Assembly (NCBI GenBank): GCA_017469325.1
Contig: JAFUGO010000149.1
Span: forward strand, 1 to 8,513
Direction of reading: 5' to 3'
DNA: 8,513 nt
Source of the DNA: Mogibacterium sp.
GTDB lineage: Bacteria > Bacillota_A > Clostridia > Peptostreptococcales > Anaerovoracaceae
Positions 1 through 7,417 of the stretch are shown in pieces. Under the pieces are notes generated by a model. It worked only from the letters and a program-made list of their open reading frames with translations, ran no database searches and was not told the DNA's origin. The translations under genes were made by a program, and so were the position numbers. Numbering within the stretch: position 1 is the first letter of the stretch; every line of letters begins with the position of its first letter.

Positions 1-71
1 AATATTATATTAGCACAATCGTTCACTATATAAAAGAATAAAGGTTTCCTTCTCTGCCGGGCTGAACTTTC
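1..71. other. AT-rich 3' flank after aroD, no clear feature
   Basis: The bases after the aroD stop are AT-rich. On the minus strand a weak 5-bp stem (positions 40-52, loop AAA) is followed by a U-rich stretch, and TATAAT occurs near the window edge (4-9). Either could mark the end of this operon or the promoter of a next gene, but neither is strong, and the sequence stops before this can be judged. Confidence 0.3.
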
Positions 72-830
72 TCATATCATATCATGCAGCCTGAGGATCA
101 AATCTCTCAGCTCTGCCGCCCCCGGCTGTCCGGGAGCCGATGCGCGTGAAGCAGCCGCAAATGTCACAGATGAGCCGAATGCCTCACATGCGATGCGGCT
201 CATGACTCCGAGCTTTCCCATTGAAATGGCGATCAGCGGCTTTCCTGTCCGGTCCGCGGCATCCGAAGCGGCTTCCAGAAGAACAGCCACATCCTGCCTG
301 TTTTCAGGCATCACGGCTATCTTGAGTATATCCGCTCCGAGGTCCCTCATACGCAGCAGCCGCCCTGTGATCTCACTCTTATCCGGAGTCCTCTCAAAGT
401 CATGGCTGGATGCGACGGTCCTGACTCCGGCAGACCTTGCTTCTTCAATGATCTCCTTTGCGGTCTCTTCGCCGCATGAGAGTTCGACATCGATCAGATC
501 TATGCTTCCGCTCCGGATCGCATCGATACAAAGATCCCGGTAAGTCTCAGGATCTACCGGCAGTTCTCCGCCTTCTTCAGAAGTCCGGAATGTCATTATG
601 AGCGGCATGCCGCCGATCATCGCCCTGATCTTCTTCAGGATGTCCCATGTCTTCTGCCGGTTATGACATTCTTCATACCAGTCCGCCCGCCACTCCGCCA
701 TGTCTGCGGGCACTTCAAGGACAGCACGGGTCTCCGCGAGTATCTCCTCTTCTGTCCTCCCCATGACCGGTACGCATATTTTGGGAAGTCCCTCTCCTAT
801 TGAAATGTTTCTTACTTTAACGGCATCCAC
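72..830 (-). CDS. aroD: 3-dehydroquinate dehydratase, type I
   Basis: The third step, dehydrating 3-dehydroquinate to 3-dehydroshikimate through a Schiff base. The 252-aa length fits type I enzymes, and the catalytic residues fall at nearly the E. coli numbers: EWRAD with Glu46, TFRTSEEGG with Arg82, SSHDFERTP (141-149) with His143, ILKIAVMP with the Schiff-base Lys170, MGKLGVMSR (204-212) with Arg212, and ASAPGQ (230-235) with Gln235. The start is GTG, preceded by AGAGGAAG about 7 bases away; an overlapping ATG is out of frame. It starts 30 bases after pheA and is the last gene of the operon seen in the window. All seven steps to chorismate are therefore encoded here. Confidence 0.97.
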   Translation of the reverse strand: MDAVKVRNISIGEGLPKICVPVMGRTEEEILAETRAVLEVPADMAEWRADWYEECHNRQKTWDILKKIRAMIGGMPLIMTFRTSEEGGELPVDPETYRDLCIDAIRSGSIDLIDVELSCGEETAKEIIEEARSAGVRTVASSHDFERTPDKSEITGRLLRMRDLGADILKIAVMPENRQDVAVLLEAASDAADRTGKPLIAISMGKLGVMSRIACEAFGSSVTFAAASRASAPGQPGAAELRDLILRLHDMI

Positions 831-860
831 TGAAAGCTTCCTCTTATTTACCGGATAAGG

Positions 861-1700
861 TCACATATAGTCCTTTGCGGCTTTGTAATTGCCGAATACA
901 TCGAGCTCTCTGCAGTCATAGCGGAGTCTCCTGAGGGCTTCCTCAACATTCGGATCTTTCAGGTTCCCGGCAAAATCCAGGTAGAAGCAGTATTCGAAAA
1001 CTCTTCCGAATATAGGTCTGCTCTCCAGTTTAAGGACGTTTATGTTGAGCGCGGCGAATATACCGAGAGCGTTATAGAGCGATCCCGGCGTGTGCCCTGT
1101 CACCATCCTGATGCTGACCTTGTCAGCGTTGTCCGGATAAAACTCTCCCGAAGTCATGCAGAAGAACCTCGTCATGTTGACATTGTTGTCCTGGACATGT
1201 TCTTCGAGTATCTCCATCCCGTATGTCTTTGCAGCGAGCTCGCTCGCCAGAGCCGCTTTGCTGTGGTCTCCGAGATCACGTATATAGCTTACGCTCAGTG
1301 CTGTATCCTCATGAGCATGCGGCTCCATCCACGGATACTTTCTGAACAGCTCCTGACACTGCGAAAGCGCCTCCGGATGGCTGTACACCTCGCGGATTTC
1401 CTCAAGCCGCGTGCCCGGATTCGCTATAAGGCACTCCCTGATGGGCACTACCACTTCTCCAACCACATGTATATCGTATTGTCTGAAATGGTCATAAGTC
1501 CTTGCGATTATCCCGGTCGTCGTATTCTCAACGGGGAACATCGCGTAATCGATCCTGCCCGACTCGACATCCGCCAGCATGTCGATGAAGCTGCTGTAGC
1601 AGCACTCCTCATAATCCTCCGTATATCCGATGCTTTCGAGCCACATCTTAAGTGCGGCTTCGCTGAACGCTCCTTTTACTCCCTGATACCCTGCTTTCAA
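861..1700 (-). CDS. pheA: Prephenate dehydratase with ACT domain
   Basis: It converts prephenate to phenylpyruvate, the committed step to phenylalanine. This 279-aa chain is a full monofunctional enzyme. The catalytic module (1-185) shows GVKGAFSEAA (7-16), FPVENTTTG (55-63), YSHPEALSQC (106-115), the AA-rich stretch near 149-157 and the essential-type TRF at 177-179. The ACT domain (195-273) has PGSLYNAL (205-212) and ESRP (226-229), the motifs that bind phenylalanine for allosteric control, so Phe feedback is likely. The start is TTG, with GGAGG 6 bases upstream; an in-frame stop just before it rules out a longer protein. It begins 33 bases after DAHP synthase. It supplies the complete dehydratase that the first gene of the operon lacks. 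Confidence 0.96.
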   Translation of the reverse strand: MKAGYQGVKGAFSEAALKMWLESIGYTEDYEECCYSSFIDMLADVESGRIDYAMFPVENTTTGIIARTYDHFRQYDIHVVGEVVVPIRECLIANPGTRLEEIREVYSHPEALSQCQELFRKYPWMEPHAHEDTALSVSYIRDLGDHSKAALASELAAKTYGMEILEEHVQDNNVNMTRFFCMTSGEFYPDNADKVSIRMVTGHTPGSLYNALGIFAALNINVLKLESRPIFGRVFEYCFYLDFAGNLKDPNVEEALRRLRYDCRELDVFGNYKAAKDYM

Positions 1701-1733
1701 TCTTGTCCTCCATACCCTTTAGAAATAACGAAC

Positions 1734-2762
1734 TTAAAGCATATCTGCTATCTCGTATATCATTCTCTCGGTCTTCTCCCAGCCGAGGCAGGCATCCGTT
1801 ATGCTCTTGCCGTATACGCCTCCGTCGACCGGCTGGTTTCCGTCCTCTATGTAGCTTTCGACCATGAACCCCTTGACGAGCTTCTTCACATCGCTGTTGT
1901 ATCTGCAAGAAAGCAGCACTTCCTTCATGATGCGGGGCTGTTCGAAAGGATCCTTCCCGCTGTTCGAATGGTTGCAGTCTATGATCACGCCCGGATTGGA
2001 CAGTTCTCTCGCGGCATAAAGCTCTGCGAGGTGACACAGCGTTTCATAATGATAATTCGGATGGACCACTCCCTGTCTGTTGACATATCCTCTGAGTATC
2101 GCATGCGCGTAAGGATTGCCGTATGAGTGTCCCTCCCAGCCTCTGTAGATAAAATCGTGCTCATGCTGGGCCGCCATTATGGCATTCATCATTACGCTCA
2201 GGTCGCCGCTCGTAGGATTCTTCATTCCCACAGGACATTCGATGGCGCTTGCAGTAAGACGGTGCTGCTGATCCTCCACGCTTCTCGCTCCGATCGCGAC
2301 ATAGCCGAGAAGGTCATCGAGATACTTATACATCTCCGGATACAGGAGCTCATCGGCACACGCAAATCCGGCTTCGTTTACCGCGCGTATATGCAGCTCT
2401 CTTGTTGTTATTATCCCTTTGAAGAGATCCGGGCTTGCGTTCGGATCAGGCTGATGCACCAGTCCTTTATAGCCGTCTCCCGTAGTGCGCGGCTTATTTG
2501 TGTATATCCTAGGGACTATCAGCAGCTTGTCGCGGACCTTCTCCTGCACGGGAACGAGTCTGGAGATATAATCCATCACGCTCTCTTCGTTGTCCGCGGA
2601 GCAAGGCCCTATGATAAGCGCGATCTTATCGCTCTTGCCCGAAAAAAGGTCTTTGAGCTCTTCTCTTCTGCCGGTGACCACCGACTTAGTACTGCTGCTC
2701 AGAGGGAACATCTTCTTTACCTCAGACGGAACAGGCAGTCTGCGCTTGAATTCCATATTCAT
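1734..2762 (-). CDS. aroF: 3-deoxy-7-phosphoheptulonate (DAHP) synthase, AroG/AroF type
   Basis: The entry step of the pathway: it condenses phosphoenolpyruvate and erythrose-4-phosphate. At 342 aa it matches the type I-alpha enzymes of E. coli (AroF/G/H). Motifs are GPCSA (52-56) with metal ligand Cys54, NKPRTT (89-94) with Arg92, HRLTASAIECPVGMKNPTSG (167-186), NHSNSGKDPFEQ (264-275) with His265, and MVESYIEDGNQ (300-310) with Glu302; Asp323 is the expected last metal ligand. It carries no extra chorismate mutase or ferredoxin-like domain. Members of this class are usually feedback inhibited by a single aromatic amino acid, but the sequence does not tell which one. ATG start with AAGGAG about 12 bases upstream and ATGA overlap with aroA. 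The symbol aroF is a choice; aroG or aroH would be equally valid. Confidence 0.95.
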   Translation of the reverse strand: MNMEFKRRLPVPSEVKKMFPLSSSTKSVVTGRREELKDLFSGKSDKIALIIGPCSADNEESVMDYISRLVPVQEKVRDKLLIVPRIYTNKPRTTGDGYKGLVHQPDPNASPDLFKGIITTRELHIRAVNEAGFACADELLYPEMYKYLDDLLGYVAIGARSVEDQQHRLTASAIECPVGMKNPTSGDLSVMMNAIMAAQHEHDFIYRGWEGHSYGNPYAHAILRGYVNRQGVVHPNYHYETLCHLAELYAARELSNPGVIIDCNHSNSGKDPFEQPRIMKEVLLSCRYNSDVKKLVKGFMVESYIEDGNQPVDGGVYGKSITDACLGWEKTERMIYEIADML

Positions 2763-4003
2763 ATAGCTTGGTTCTCCTTATACTGTATTACTCCTGCGCT
2801 CCGCAGCGTTTCAAAGAAATCCGGGAAGCTCTTGGCTACGGCCTCCGCTCCTTCTATCGTGCCGCCTGTCTCTGAGCACAATGCCGTCAAAGCCATCACT
2901 ATGCGGTGATCGTTATGACCGCTCAGTATCTCCGCCGGTTTTGACATCCTGTTGGAGACGCGTATATTGTTATCGTTGATTTCAACATCGACCCCGAATT
3001 TTGCCAGTTCTTCCTTCATAGCTGCGCCTCTGTCAGACTCCTTGATCTTAAGCCGGGCAGTCGCTCTGAGGACACAGCCGTATCTCATTGCCGCATATGC
3101 CATCAGAGCAGGTCCGAGGTCCGGGCAGTCGCTTATGTCTAGCTCTGCCCTGCCTTCATCCAGCATTATAAAGTATTCTTTGCATATCCTGTCTCCCTGC
3201 AGACTGTCCGGATCAAGCCCGCACACATCTGCACCGGCAGCCATAAGATATGCTCCGTTCGACCAGTCTCCCTCGACTGTGATCTCTGCCGCCTTATACT
3301 GCTGACTGCCCGGGATCCTGAGCGTCGTCTCATCTTCCCATACGGCCCGTACGCCTGAAAGCGAAAGAGCGTTCAGGGTCATATCTATATACGGTCTGCT
3401 TTCGACAGGAGGCTTCAGGCGTATGACGCTATCCTCTTCCATAAGCGGCAGGGCAAACAGCATACCGCTTATGAACTGGCTGCTTACGCTGCCGTCCATT
3501 ACGTATTCGCCTCCCCGCAGGTTTCCGCACACGGTCACGCCCTCACCTGACCTGATGAGTTCCGTTTCTCTTTCTCTGAACAGATCCTCATATACCGACA
3601 GCGGCCTTTCCATAAGCCTGCCGCTTCCGGTCAGTGTGATCTTACGGCCTGTAGCAGCCGCAAGGGGTATCATGAACCTCAGGGTGCTGCCGCTCTCCCT
3701 GCAGTCAAGGACAGTATCCGCCGCATTGCGGGGATCCGCTCCGCATATCCGCAGCAGCATTCTCTGCCCGCCGTCTATCGCGGCCTCCGGGTCTTCTTCC
3801 GCACTTATTCTGACACCGAGCGCCCTAAGGCAGTCTATTGTCGCAAGCACATCTTCGGAAAAGGCCACGTTACTGACCGTGCTCTCGCCACCGGCCAGCG
3901 CGGCGCAGATAAGATGCCTGTGTGCCATGCTTTTGGAAGGCGGAGCCGCAACAATTTTTCGGCGATTCGGGTCATTTTTGCATGCCGTCACTGTGATCCT
4001 CAA
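2759..4003 (-). CDS. aroA: 3-phosphoshikimate 1-carboxyvinyltransferase (EPSP synthase)
   Basis: The sixth step: it joins phosphoenolpyruvate to shikimate-3-phosphate. I choose a TTG start at 4003, giving 414 aa. GGAGGG lies 7 bases upstream, the protein then opens with the normal MRITV-type strand, and TTGA overlaps the aroE-aroK stop by 4 bases. In-frame ATGs at 4018 and 4063 would extend it inside aroE-aroK and have weaker ribosome sites. In the 414-aa numbering the visible motifs are PPSKSMAHR (21-29), ESGSTLRF (103-110), SVSSQ (171-175), SDCPDLGP (291-298) with the catalytic-type Asp295, KIKESDR (319-325) with Glu322, GHNDHR (362-367) and KSFPDFFE (391-398). Phe110 stands where E. coli has Pro101. 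It overlaps the next gene by 4 bases (ATGA). Confidence 0.95.
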   Translation of the reverse strand: MRITVTACKNDPNRRKIVAAPPSKSMAHRHLICAALAGGESTVSNVAFSEDVLATIDCLRALGVRISAEEDPEAAIDGGQRMLLRICGADPRNAADTVLDCRESGSTLRFMIPLAAATGRKITLTGSGRLMERPLSVYEDLFRERETELIRSGEGVTVCGNLRGGEYVMDGSVSSQFISGMLFALPLMEEDSVIRLKPPVESRPYIDMTLNALSLSGVRAVWEDETTLRIPGSQQYKAAEITVEGDWSNGAYLMAAGADVCGLDPDSLQGDRICKEYFIMLDEGRAELDISDCPDLGPALMAYAAMRYGCVLRATARLKIKESDRGAAMKEELAKFGVDVEINDNNIRVSNRMSKPAEILSGHNDHRIVMALTALCSETGGTIEGAEAVAKSFPDFFETLRSAGVIQYKENQAI

Positions 4004-5235
4004 TGCATCGCCCTCCATATCTCTTCTGCTGTTTCCTGCGGAGTTCCGCATACGCGGATACATATATCCGCTGCTTCTTCATAAAGCGCATGCCGCGCCT
4101 CATACAGAGCCCGTATCTTGTCCATGCTGTCCGCCAGAGGCCTGTCTTCTGTCGGTATAAGTTCATCCGGCGATCTGTCGAGGAATACTATCGTGCCGTT
4201 TCTGTGCAGGTTTTCCACGTTGGCGGCTCTGAGCACCGCCCCTCCGCCGGTCGATATTACCGCTCCTCCGGTCAGCGATGAGCGGTATATCACATCGCTC
4301 TCAAGATCACGGAAGTGACCCTCCCCGAAGCGGCTGAATATTTCAGTTATCTCCATCGAGGCCTCGTTTTGTATAAGCTCATCGGTATCTGTAAGATCTC
4401 TTCCGAGCTTCTCCGCAAGGATGGATCCGACAGTGCTTTTGCCGCTTCCGGGCATACCGACCAAAACGATATTGCTTTTCTCTGCAAGCACCTCTCGATA
4501 GATCCTGTCCGTCTCCGCATCGTCCACCGGAGTCCCGGTGAAGAGCTCGGCGGCCTGCATGGCCTGCGCGACAAGCATATAAAGTCCGTTTTCTGCCCTG
4601 ATGCCCTTCTTTTGAGCACAGGATACGAGCTTTGTCATCAGAGGGTTGTATATAACATCTATAACGCCTTCAAGGCAGCTGAATCTGCCCGGATCCACGG
4701 GCATCCCTTCAGTGTCCGGGTACATGCCCGCCGGGGTCGTATTGATGATGATGCCCGCGCCAGCATACTTCTCATATGCCTCTTCATAAGTGATGGCTCC
4801 GTTCCTGCTGCTGCGGCTCATACGTACTGCCTGAGACGCACCCATATCCAGCGCGACACGTTCCGCTGTCAGGCTTGTCCCTCCGGATCCGGCTATCAGC
4901 ACGGTTTTACCGCACGGGTCGGCTCCGGCTCTTCCGATAAGCTTTTTCAGTCCGCCGGCATCGGTGTTGTATCCCGTAAGCTTTCCGTTTCTGTTTACTA
5001 TAGTGTTGACAGCGCCTATCGCTCTCGCAGTATCGCTGATCTCATCGAGGTAAGGTATCACGGCCTGCTTATACGGGATCGTCACATTTATCCCGTCAAA
5101 TTCTTTTTGCTCAAGAAAACCCGGCAGCATATCTGCAGCCAGTTCCTTGAGCTCATATCCGTATCTTCCGAGTTTTTTATGTATCTCCGGTGAAAAGCTG
5201 TGCCCCAGTTTTTCACCGATCAGTCCGTATTTCAT
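4000..5235 (-). CDS. aroE-aroK: Bifunctional shikimate dehydrogenase-shikimate kinase (AroE-AroK fusion)
   Basis: Two pathway steps in one 411-aa chain. Residues 1-250 are shikimate dehydrogenase: GHSFSP (11-16) binds shikimate, NVTIPYK (50-56) carries the catalytic Lys56, GAVNT is at 74-78, NTD (90-92) carries the partner Asp92, and GSGGTSLTA (116-124) is the nucleotide-binding turn. Residues 254-411 are shikimate kinase: Walker A GMPGSGKST (260-268), TDTD (282-285), FRDLE (308-312), STGGGAV (328-334), DRPL (364-367) in the lid and RHALYEE (381-387). The linker is only a few residues. The product of the first half, shikimate, is the substrate of the second. No frameshift is needed to join them. 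ATG start with AAAGGA 7 bases upstream; the stop overlaps the aroA start as TTGA. Both domains look intact. Confidence 0.96.
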   Translation of the reverse strand: MKYGLIGEKLGHSFSPEIHKKLGRYGYELKELAADMLPGFLEQKEFDGINVTIPYKQAVIPYLDEISDTARAIGAVNTIVNRNGKLTGYNTDAGGLKKLIGRAGADPCGKTVLIAGSGGTSLTAERVALDMGASQAVRMSRSSRNGAITYEEAYEKYAGAGIIINTTPAGMYPDTEGMPVDPGRFSCLEGVIDVIYNPLMTKLVSCAQKKGIRAENGLYMLVAQAMQAAELFTGTPVDDAETDRIYREVLAEKSNIVLVGMPGSGKSTVGSILAEKLGRDLTDTDELIQNEASMEITEIFSRFGEGHFRDLESDVIYRSSLTGGAVISTGGGAVLRAANVENLHRNGTIVFLDRSPDELIPTEDRPLADSMDKIRALYEARHALYEEAADICIRVCGTPQETAEEIWRAMH

Positions 5236-5251
5236 AGGCCGGTCCTTTGTA

Positions 5252-6361
5252 TCATTCGTTTCCGGACAGCCAGTCCGTTCCGTATCTGAGCGCCAGCATG
5301 TCGCACAGCATGATAGCTGTCACAGAATCGACCACAACTCTGGCGCGGTGGATTATCGCAGGGTCGTGTCTGCCTCCCGTAACGGTGACAGTCCCTTCGC
5401 TGCGAAGGAGATCTACGGTTTCCTGCTCCACATGTACAGACGGGGTAGGTTTTACCGCACATCTGAACATGACCGGCATGCCGTTGGTAATGCCTCCGTT
5501 CACCCCTCCGTTATTGTTTGTGCGGCTCAGCACTTTGCCGTCTTCAATATACAGAGGATCGTTATATTCGCTGCCTCTGGCATCTGCCAGGTCAAAGCCT
5601 CCGCCAAACTGGACGCCTTTGATACCCGGTATCGAGAACAGTCCGTGAGCCAGCATACCTTCCATAGTGTCGAACCACGGCTCACCGACGCCCGCCGGCA
5701 GGCCCGTGACTGCAGTCTCAAGCACGCCGCCTGTACTGTCTCCGTCTTCTGCCGCCCTGAGCACCGCCTGTTCCATGGCTTCCGCAGCCCTGTCGTCAAG
5801 CACTGCGAAGCGTTTCTTATTCAGCAACATCAGTTCTTCGTTAAGAACGTTCACATCACCGGAAAGCGCTCTGTCACTTATACCGCCCAGTCTGGCTATA
5901 TGTGTCCCTACCGTTATATTCTTTCCTTTGAGCGCGGTCAGAGCTATTGCACCGGCCGCAGTCAGAGCAGCCGTCACTCTTCCGGAGAAATGGCCGCCTC
6001 CGCGGTAATCCTCATGTCCGTGATATTTGACGAAAGCGGTATAGTCCGCATGACCCGGCCTCGCCGGACCTCTGGAGGACGTATAGTCACTGCTCTTCTG
6101 TGACGTGTTCGGAATGATGATGCATACCGGAGTACCTGTGGTCACTCCTTCATAAACACCGCTGACTATGCTGAACTCGTCCGCTTCTACCCTCGGAGTA
6201 GATATCTTCCCGTACGGCCTTCTGAGCTCCAGCTGCGAAGAAATAAAGCCGGTATCTATCCTGATCCCGGGTGCCAGTCCGTCTATAACTGCTCCGACCG
6301 AAGGTCCGTGGCTCTCACCGAAAAGTGTCACCGCTACGCTTGATCCAATCGTGTTCTTCAT
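5252..6361 (-). CDS. aroC: Chorismate synthase
   Basis: The seventh and last common step: it removes phosphate from EPSP to give chorismate and needs reduced FMN. The 369-aa length is usual. Signatures are GESHG at 15-19 with catalytic-type H18, RPGHADYT (101-108) with H104, GGGHFSGR (121-128), NNNGGVNGGITNG (282-294) for FMN and substrate contact, and GRHDP (330-334). No flavin reductase domain is present, so it is the monofunctional bacterial type, relying on reduced flavin from elsewhere. It begins with ATG after GAGGAG, whose first bases overlap the stop of aroB; the gap is 7 bases, suggesting coupled translation. The next gene follows after 16 bases. Confidence 0.97.
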   Translation of the reverse strand: MKNTIGSSVAVTLFGESHGPSVGAVIDGLAPGIRIDTGFISSQLELRRPYGKISTPRVEADEFSIVSGVYEGVTTGTPVCIIIPNTSQKSSDYTSSRGPARPGHADYTAFVKYHGHEDYRGGGHFSGRVTAALTAAGAIALTALKGKNITVGTHIARLGGISDRALSGDVNVLNEELMLLNKKRFAVLDDRAAEAMEQAVLRAAEDGDSTGGVLETAVTGLPAGVGEPWFDTMEGMLAHGLFSIPGIKGVQFGGGFDLADARGSEYNDPLYIEDGKVLSRTNNNGGVNGGITNGMPVMFRCAVKPTPSVHVEQETVDLLRSEGTVTVTGGRHDPAIIHRARVVVDSVTAIMLCDMLALRYGTDWLSGNE

Positions 6362-6368
6362 AATCTCC

Positions 6369-7403
6369 TCAAATCAATATCTGCATTCTGCCGCGAAGTT
6401 CTTCCGGAGTCATCGGTTTTACCGATGCCGATCCTATCTCTTCAACGCAAACCACTCTTATACTTCCTTTGTCCATCTTCTTGTCATGAAGCATAGCCTG
6501 CAGCACAGCTTCCGGGTCACAGTCTATTGTTACAGGAAGGCCAAGCGCATCCAGCACACGGACCAGCCTTTCCCTGACCTCAGGAGAGCACATCGGTATC
6601 ATGCCGGCCGCTACACACCAGCCGTGCAGCATGCCTGTCACGCTCTCTATACCATGCCCTATCGTATGGCCGAAATTAAGTATCCTCCGTCGTCCCGATT
6701 CGCGTTCATCCTCTTCAACGACAGCCTTTTTGACCATAAGCGCCGCCTCAAGCAGCCGCTCTACATCCAGCTTCTGCAATATATCATCCCGGTTTTCGGC
6801 CTCATTACAGACCTCTTCGATGTATTCAAACAGCCGGGCATCCGCTATCATTCCGGCCTTGATTATCTCTGCAAGGCCGCTCAGGAACTGATCACGCGGA
6901 AGAGTCTTTGTAAGATCCGGATCTATCAGGACCATGCGAGGCTGCCAGAAGGCTCCCGCGATGTTCTTGGCTCCGTCCAGATTGACAGCGGTCTTGCCGC
7001 CTATTGAGCTGTCGGCCTGCGACAGCAGCGTGGTCGGGATGTTATAGAAATCTATGCCGCGCATATATGTCGCCGCCGCGAATCCCGCCAGATCGCCTGC
7101 CATCCCTCCGCCGACCGCTATGACGCAGTCGCCTCTGGTGAACCCTTCTCTCAGCATTACAGTCAGCAGCTTCTCCAGCTGTCTCAGATCCTTGCTGCCT
7201 TCACCCTGAGGGACTGTTACCGTTACGGGATGTCCGCATCCGGAGGAAACCGTGCTGATATACTCTTCAGGCACACCGTCATCGGTGACTATCAGGCACC
7301 TGCGTCCGGTATCGAGAAGGCTGTTAGCTCTCTGTATGCATCCCCGCTCCAGGATCACGCGATATTCTTTTCCTTTTATATCTATACCTATCTCCACAGG
7401 CAT
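6369..7403 (-). CDS. aroB: 3-dehydroquinate synthase
   Basis: The second shikimate-pathway enzyme; it converts DAHP to 3-dehydroquinate in the cytoplasm using NAD and a divalent metal. The 344-aa length is normal. Visible motifs include GGGMAGDLAGF (98-108), PTTLLSQADSSIGGKT (123-138), and LDGAKNIAGAFWQP (142-155). The metal ligands are E179 (GLAEIIKAG), H246 in NFGHTIGHGIE, and H260. Lys residues K137, K182 and K225/226 match the usual active-site lysines. One oddity: the normally well conserved HGE after the second zinc-site region is HGW (260-262). The start is ATG, with AAGGAG 3 bases upstream, 14 bases after the preceding gene. The stop TGA is built into the ribosome site of aroC. Identification is firm. 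Confidence 0.97.
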   Translation of the reverse strand: MPVEIGIDIKGKEYRVILERGCIQRANSLLDTGRRCLIVTDDGVPEEYISTVSSGCGHPVTVTVPQGEGSKDLRQLEKLLTVMLREGFTRGDCVIAVGGGMAGDLAGFAAATYMRGIDFYNIPTTLLSQADSSIGGKTAVNLDGAKNIAGAFWQPRMVLIDPDLTKTLPRDQFLSGLAEIIKAGMIADARLFEYIEEVCNEAENRDDILQKLDVERLLEAALMVKKAVVEEDERESGRRRILNFGHTIGHGIESVTGMLHGWCVAAGMIPMCSPEVRERLVRVLDALGLPVTIDCDPEAVLQAMLHDKKMDKGSIRVVCVEEIGSASVKPMTPEELRGRMQILI

Positions 7404-7417
7404 CTGCTCCTTGTTTC

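Noticed and set aside
11..19. Half of a CIRCE-like (HrcA) element, TTAGCAC
   Set aside because: The second half at the required 9-base spacing is missing, so it is a chance match.
4..52. Possible terminator (40-52) and -10 box TATAAT (4-9) on the minus strand after aroD
   Set aside because: The stem has five pairs including one G-U, there is no convincing -35 box, and the window ends before any following gene can be seen.
1648..1713. A 21-codon frame starting with ATG at 1713, overlapping the start of pheA in another frame
   Set aside because: The nearest purine-rich stretch is only a base or two from this ATG, the peptide has no notable composition, and GGAGG is well placed for the TTG start of pheA instead.
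1092..2909. Two long plus-strand open frames of 344 and 260 codons end to end, opposite pheA and DAHP synthase
   Set aside because: They lie antisense to genes with full catalytic motifs, have no recognisable domains, and arise because TTA, CTA and TCA codons are rare in the true genes. The same holds for plus-strand frames at 4315-5193 and 5147-6103.
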